A stretch of DNA of 8,680 nucleotides, taken from positions 1 to 8,680 of the forward strand of contig DKFS01000007.1 in NCBI GenBank assembly GCA_002452855.1, written 5' to 3'. How positions within the stretch are numbered: the first letter of the stretch is position 1; every line of letters starts with the position of its first letter. Position numbers and translations under genes: made by a program. The DNA is from Sulfurospirillum sp. UBA6790. Lineage in GTDB: Bacteria; Campylobacterota; Campylobacteria; Campylobacterales; Sulfurospirillaceae. This document shows positions 5,687-8,680 of this stretch, one piece after another. The notes under the pieces are model-generated. The model did not search any database, had not been told where the DNA came from, and saw nothing but the letters and a program-made list of their open reading frames with translations.

Positions 5687-7100
5687 ATTCATCATTGTAA
5701 CACTCGTCATTTTTGCGGGTATTGCAATGTATAACTGGCATTTTGAAGGAGCACTTGGCTCTTCCACACTTCTTTGTGGCGTTGCGATAGGTTCTTTTTT
5801 TGGTAGTCGTTCCACCATGCAGTGCGATGCGCAACTGTATGAAAAAATACTCAATGTAATTCGTGAAGCCGCTCATGGCAATTTAGAGCCTCGCGTTGTA
5901 AATATTGACGCAACAAAACCTTTAGGTAAAATTGCATTAGAAATCAATGACCTGCTCGACCAAATGGAAGCGTTGATGCGCGAAACCAAAACGTCTATTG
6001 AATCTGCCAGCCAGGGAAAAAACTATCGCAATATTTTCAATGAGGGCTTTCGTGGTCTTTTTGCAGTTAATGCACGATACATATCATCCGGTGTTCAAGG
6101 CATCTTAGATGGACAAAAAGGAAAAGCCAGAGGTGTGCTCTCCTCGGCATTCTCAGACCTTGGAAACGGTAACAACGGTGTGTTAAACATTCAGCAAGAT
6201 TTGATGAAAAGCATCGAAGAGATGAATCAAATTACCGATGTTGCAAACTCAACAGCAGAAAAATCTGATGAAAGCCTTCAAACAGTTACAGACCTTGCTG
6301 AAGGCATTAAAGAGCTCTTAGAACTTTTAACCAGCACCAATGAAGCGATTACATCACTTAGTGAGCGAACCTCTGAAATTTCTTCTGTCGTCAATCTTAT
6401 CAAAGACATTGCAGATCAGACGAATTTGCTTGCTTTAAATGCAGCTATTGAGGCGGCGCGCGCAGGAGAACATGGACGTGGCTTTGCTGTTGTTGCCGAT
6501 GAAGTACGAAAACTAGCAGAACGAACACAAAAAGCGACGCAAGAAATTGCAATGACCATTCAAACTCTGCAACAAGAAACCAATGGGATTCACTCTAACT
6601 CGGATCGTATCAGCGTCATTGCCAATCATAGTGGCGATAATGTCATCCATTTTGAACATGCACTTAAAGAGTTTAACAAAGATGCCAACGATACGGCAGA
6701 TATCTCATACAAACTTGAGAATAAAATCTTTACTATCTTGGCTAAGATTGATCATATCGTGTACAAAACCAATGCTTATTCGGCTATTTTAAATGAAAAA
6801 GCTGATACAGCATTTGCAGACAGTGAACATTGTAGGCTAGGGAAATGGTATCAAGACCCTATGACGAAAGAGCGTTTTGCAAAAGCAAAATCGTACGCAT
6901 TACTCGCTGAACCACATAAGATGGTTCATCAATGCGTCATGGATAATCTTGAGCATATTAAAGAAGGATACACTGTTGATACGTTACAAATGTATATTGA
7001 CAATTTTAAAAAGATGGAACAAGCTAGCGTTTCTCTCTTTGCTCTTCTTGATTCTATGATTCAAGAAACGGCATCAGAGTGTCGTTCTAAACGTCTATAA
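5652..7100 (+). CDS. Methyl-accepting chemotaxis protein with C-terminal CZB zinc-binding domain, no periplasmic sensor
   Basis: A 482-residue chemoreceptor that should signal to CheA/CheW at the inner membrane. Two hydrophobic segments (about 12-29 and 35-51) with only a few residues between them form a membrane hairpin without a ligand-binding domain. A HAMP-like linker region follows (about 60-180). The conserved hairpin tip is at about 255-292 ([15 protein letters not shown], then [18 protein letters not shown]). The C-terminus is a CZB domain with the expected zinc ligands: H368 in IDHIVYK, C394 in CRLGKWY, and H422 and H426 in PHKMVH. No CheR/CheB-binding pentapeptide is seen at the end. 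AGGAG lies six bases before the ATG, inside the PAS gene. The arrangement resembles C. jejuni CetA, which is driven by CetB, but with an added CZB domain that in other receptors senses zinc or oxidants such as hypochlorite. Confidence 0.93.
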   Translation: MTSFLTRFKDYKFIIVTLVIFAGIAMYNWHFEGALGSSTLLCGVAIGSFFGSRSTMQCDAQLYEKILNVIREAAHGNLEPRVVNIDATKPLGKIALEINDLLDQMEALMRETKTSIESASQGKNYRNIFNEGFRGLFAVNARYISSGVQGILDGQKGKARGVLSSAFSDLGNGNNGVLNIQQDLMKSIEEMNQITDVANSTAEKSDESLQTVTDLAEGIKELLELLTSTNEAITSLSERTSEISSVVNLIKDIADQTNLLALNAAIEAARAGEHGRGFAVVADEVRKLAERTQKATQEIAMTIQTLQQETNGIHSNSDRISVIANHSGDNVIHFEHALKEFNKDANDTADISYKLENKIFTILAKIDHIVYKTNAYSAILNEKADTAFADSEHCRLGKWYQDPMTKERFAKAKSYALLAEPHKMVHQCVMDNLEHIKEGYTVDTLQMYIDNFKKMEQASVSLFALLDSMIQETASECRSKRL

Positions 7101-7110
7101 CATACTTTCA

Positions 7111-7134
7111 AACGGGTTTACATGTAAACCCGTT
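7111..7134. terminator. 24-bp perfect palindrome between convergent genes, probable bidirectional hairpin
   Basis: The two 12-base arms (AACGGGTTTACA and its exact complement) meet with no spacer, so a transcript from either strand could fold a 10-bp stem with a CATG loop. It fills most of the 32-bp gap between the chemoreceptor stop at 7100 and the minus-strand gene, and overlaps that gene's TAA stop. Position suggests a shared terminator, but neither side has a proper U-run, so the efficiency is doubtful. The core TTTACATGTAAA recurs elsewhere in the window. Confidence 0.6.
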
Positions 7135-7639
7135 ACTTGAGATTTGCCAACTTTAACACTAAATCAACTTCACCAATTCCGATACGTAAATCTTTTGCAA
7201 TTTCTGCTTCACTGCGTCCTCGCGCAAATTGCGAAAGAATCATCTTCTCATTAGAACTTGAAGGAGCACTCGATGCCAAGGTCATCTCTTTGGTACGACT
7301 CTCAATCCGGTCTATTCTTGCACTTTGCTCATCTCTAAAGTGCTGCATAATTTTTTCAACATCTTTCAAAGAAGCAACAACCGGCAAGAGACTGTGTTGA
7401 ATTTCTTGTTTGGTTTGTTCTAAAACCCTTTTTTCTAAACTTTGAAAATCAATAGGTTCTTGTGTTTTTTGTTCGCCAAGCATTTTATTAAGGACATGGT
7501 TTTGATAATTGAGCTCTTCAATACTTTTTTCAAAAATAAGAAGTTTTTTATTGACTTCTACATCGCGAATATAAACCATCAAAAAGATGATCACCACTAA
7601 AGCAGCCAATGCAATAAATGCTAACGTCTCAATACTCAC
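7133..7639 (-). CDS. Membrane-anchored coiled-coil protein with C-terminal HTH-like segment (SwrB/DUF2802-like)
   Basis: The 168-residue protein has one N-terminal transmembrane helix (about 5-24), a charged, probably coiled-coil region (about 26-115), a short Ser/Ala-rich linker (121-129) and a C-terminal segment (133-167) reading ILSQFARGRSEAEIAKDLRIGIGEVDLVL. That last pattern, with EIA-x-DL and a GEVDLVL helix, looks like a sigma region 4-like helix-turn-helix and resembles the end of Bacillus SwrB and of proteobacterial DUF2802 proteins, some of which are encoded near flagellar genes. The start is GTG, supported by AGGAAG a few bases upstream and by an 11-bp overlap with the preceding gene. 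It is the last gene of a three-gene operon. I infer a membrane-bound regulatory or scaffolding role; the function is unknown. Confidence 0.75.
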   Translation of the reverse strand: MSIETLAFIALAALVVIIFLMVYIRDVEVNKKLLIFEKSIEELNYQNHVLNKMLGEQKTQEPIDFQSLEKRVLEQTKQEIQHSLLPVVASLKDVEKIMQHFRDEQSARIDRIESRTKEMTLASSAPSSSNEKMILSQFARGRSEAEIAKDLRIGIGEVDLVLKLANLK

Positions 7640-8162
7640 CGTTACTTCCTTTCATTTGACGAATCATCGCCCGCTCGCATGCAACCATATAGGCGCTCCA
7701 ATCTTTTTCATCATCTTCATGCATTTGTGTTATCTTACCTAGAGAAGGCGACAACGCTTCAAAAAAAATAGGCATGAAACGTCTTGGAAATGTTGGCATA
7801 TCAATGCGTGCATAGTAGCTTTGCCCTTCAACCAAAACACTACTTGCATGTTGAATATAGCCATGCCCAATAGCATTTAACGAACCATGGTGCGCTAAGG
7901 GTAAATGTAATGGTACATCTTTGTGATGGACCATGTGTGTTAGCGCATCTACTTTACGGTGTAAATCAATCAAAAGAGTAAGAATCACCTGATCGCTTTG
8001 CTCCACATCTTTACGCACTTTAGAGGATTTCAGCCACATGCCTAGAGGGTCATCGTTAAGAAGAGACAAAGTATAGTATTCTTTCAAAAAAGAAGCGTCT
8101 TCAAAGCTACCTTCTTCAAAAACAATATTAAGTGATGCATTAACGAGGCGAATGGCTTCCAT
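7629..8162 (-). CDS. Conserved hypothetical protein, possibly a degenerate PilZ-like protein
   Basis: I do not recognise this 177-residue soluble protein with confidence. The N-terminal half (about 1-80) is helical-looking and includes SDQVILTLLIDLHRKVDALTHM (56-77), a good amphipathic helix. The second half (about 95-172) has GYIQHASSVLVEGQSYYARIDMP followed by an acidic MHEDDEKDWSAYMVACERAMIRQM end. That layout recalls PilZ-type domains, in which a strand with a small-residue motif, a phrase like 'G..v...l.lp' and a final helix ending in ER..IR occur in this order. The RxxxR and D/NxSxxG residues that bind cyclic di-GMP are not present, so binding is doubtful. It starts 2 bases after the UbiA-family stop codon, with AGGA seven bases before the ATG, and overlaps the next gene by 11 bp. 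The operon linkage is certain; the PilZ idea is weak. Confidence 0.7.
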   Translation of the reverse strand: MEAIRLVNASLNIVFEEGSFEDASFLKEYYTLSLLNDDPLGMWLKSSKVRKDVEQSDQVILTLLIDLHRKVDALTHMVHHKDVPLHLPLAHHGSLNAIGHGYIQHASSVLVEGQSYYARIDMPTFPRRFMPIFFEALSPSLGKITQMHEDDEKDWSAYMVACERAMIRQMKGSNGEY

Positions 8163-8164
8163 GA

Positions 8165-8680
8165 TTACATCCTATCAATCAAAATAAATCCAAAAAAGAT
8201 AACACCCAAATAGCCGTTCAATGTAAAAAATGCTCGGTCAATTTTTGAAAAATCTTTAAGAACAATACGGTGCTCAAAGAAAAGAACAATCGCAGCTAGA
8301 GCAACGCCGATATAAGCAAAAAGCCCTAAGTTTGCACTGAGAGCAAAAAGTAACCAAAAAAGAATGGTTTGCGCATGAAACAATCTGGAGATAAAAAAAG
8401 TCGCTTCTTTCCCAAAACGCGAAGGAATGGAAAAAAGACCATTGGTTTTATCATAGTCCATATCTTGCAACGAATACAACAGATCAAATCCTGCGACCCA
8501 ATACATAACTCCAATTGAAAGTAAAATAGACCACAACGGAATAGATTCTTGTACAGCAACCACCCCTGCAATTGGAGCCAACCCCAAAGAGACACCCAAC
8601 ACGAGATGGGCATAGGGAGAAAACCGTTTAAAAAGCGAATAACCCCCTAAAATAATCAAAATAGGCACGCTCATATGAAA
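8165..8680 (-). CDS. UbiA-family prenyltransferase (probably MqnP), 5' part beyond window edge
   Basis: This is an integral membrane aromatic prenyltransferase. The 171 residues visible are the C-terminal part; the frame is open through the window edge and continues with Phe-His before the internal Met at 8674, so that Met is not the start. GGYSLFKRFSPYAHLVLG (12-29 of the visible part) is the UbiA 'YxxxKR-T/S...H..LG' segment, and YSLQDMDYDK (69-78) holds the second Asp-rich motif, D73-x3-D77, that binds Mg-diphosphate. The first NDxxD motif must lie outside the window. About five membrane helices remain. Campylobacterota make menaquinone by the futalosine route, so MqnP is more likely than ubiquinone UbiA; this is an inference from taxonomy. 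It is the first visible gene of the operon with the PilZ-like and HTH-like genes. Confidence 0.9.
   Translation of the reverse strand, partial: FHMSVPILIILGGYSLFKRFSPYAHLVLGVSLGLAPIAGVVAVQESIPLWSILLSIGVMYWVAGFDLLYSLQDMDYDKTNGLFSIPSRFGKEATFFISRLFHAQTILFWLLFALSANLGLFAYIGVALAAIVLFFEHRIVLKDFSKIDRAFFTLNGYLGVIFFGFILIDRM

Noticed and set aside
5664..5876. Minus-strand open frame opposite the chemoreceptor N-terminus
   Set aside because: It lies within a well-supported gene pair, has no ribosome binding site and no family features.
8668..8674. ATG at 8674 as the true start of the UbiA-family gene
   Set aside because: The frame continues open to the window edge, and the first Asp-rich motif and N-terminal helices required by the family are missing, so the gene must begin outside the window.
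1..8680. CRISPR array, tRNA, mobile element or toxin-antitoxin pair
   Set aside because: I looked for regularly spaced direct repeats, cloverleaf-like segments, transposase motifs and small paired genes and saw none. All gene-free spacers are 100 bp or shorter.

Overview
The window looks like a chromosomal housekeeping segment from a member of the Campylobacterota (Epsilonproteobacteria), probably close to Sulfurospirillum. It is AT-rich. As I remember it, the run rlmB, rsmI, rpmE, rsmE, small membrane protein matches a conserved block in Campylobacter jejuni (Cj0153c to Cj0157c). A CetB/Aer-like PAS protein paired with a chemoreceptor and a UbiA-type prenyltransferase also fit this group. 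I see no tRNA, rRNA, CRISPR array, insertion sequence or phage gene.

Positions 1-2872 (minus strand) hold a translation and ribosome-modification cluster. In transcription order it reads: small four-helix membrane protein, rsmE (16S m3U1498 methyltransferase), rpmE (zinc-type ribosomal protein L31), rsmI (16S C1402 2'-O-methyltransferase) and rlmB (23S G2251 2'-O-methyltransferase, cut by the window edge). A strong sigma-70-like promoter lies between rsmE and rpmE, and its leader begins with a hairpin. A second possible -10 element lies directly before rlmB.

Positions 2953-5060 hold two molybdenum cofactor genes facing each other. moeA (plus) is a divergent MoeA-like protein that has lost several family motifs. 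moaA (minus) is a fully canonical radical SAM GTP 3',8-cyclase. Their 3' ends overlap by 19 bp. The moeA promoter overlaps the divergent promoter of the membrane-protein/rsmE unit.

Positions 5174-7100 (plus) hold a two-gene signalling unit: a soluble single-PAS protein of the CetB/Aer type and a membrane-anchored methyl-accepting chemotaxis protein. The chemoreceptor has no periplasmic sensor domain but carries a C-terminal CZB zinc-binding domain. The genes overlap by 35 bp and probably form a bipartite redox/energy-taxis receptor.

Positions 7133-8680 (minus) hold a tightly packed operon: a UbiA-family prenyltransferase (probably MqnP of menaquinone synthesis, cut by the window edge), an unrecognised 177-residue protein with a faint PilZ-like look, and a membrane-anchored coiled-coil protein with a C-terminal helix-turn-helix-like segment (SwrB/DUF2802-like). 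A perfect 24-bp palindrome separates this operon from the convergent chemoreceptor gene. Its core, TACATGTA, occurs four times in the window.

The observations most worth following are the PAS/CZB chemoreceptor pair, the motif-poor MoeA, the recurring TACATGTA palindrome, and the membrane-anchored HTH protein with its PilZ-like partner. Nothing here is clearly a new kind of system.
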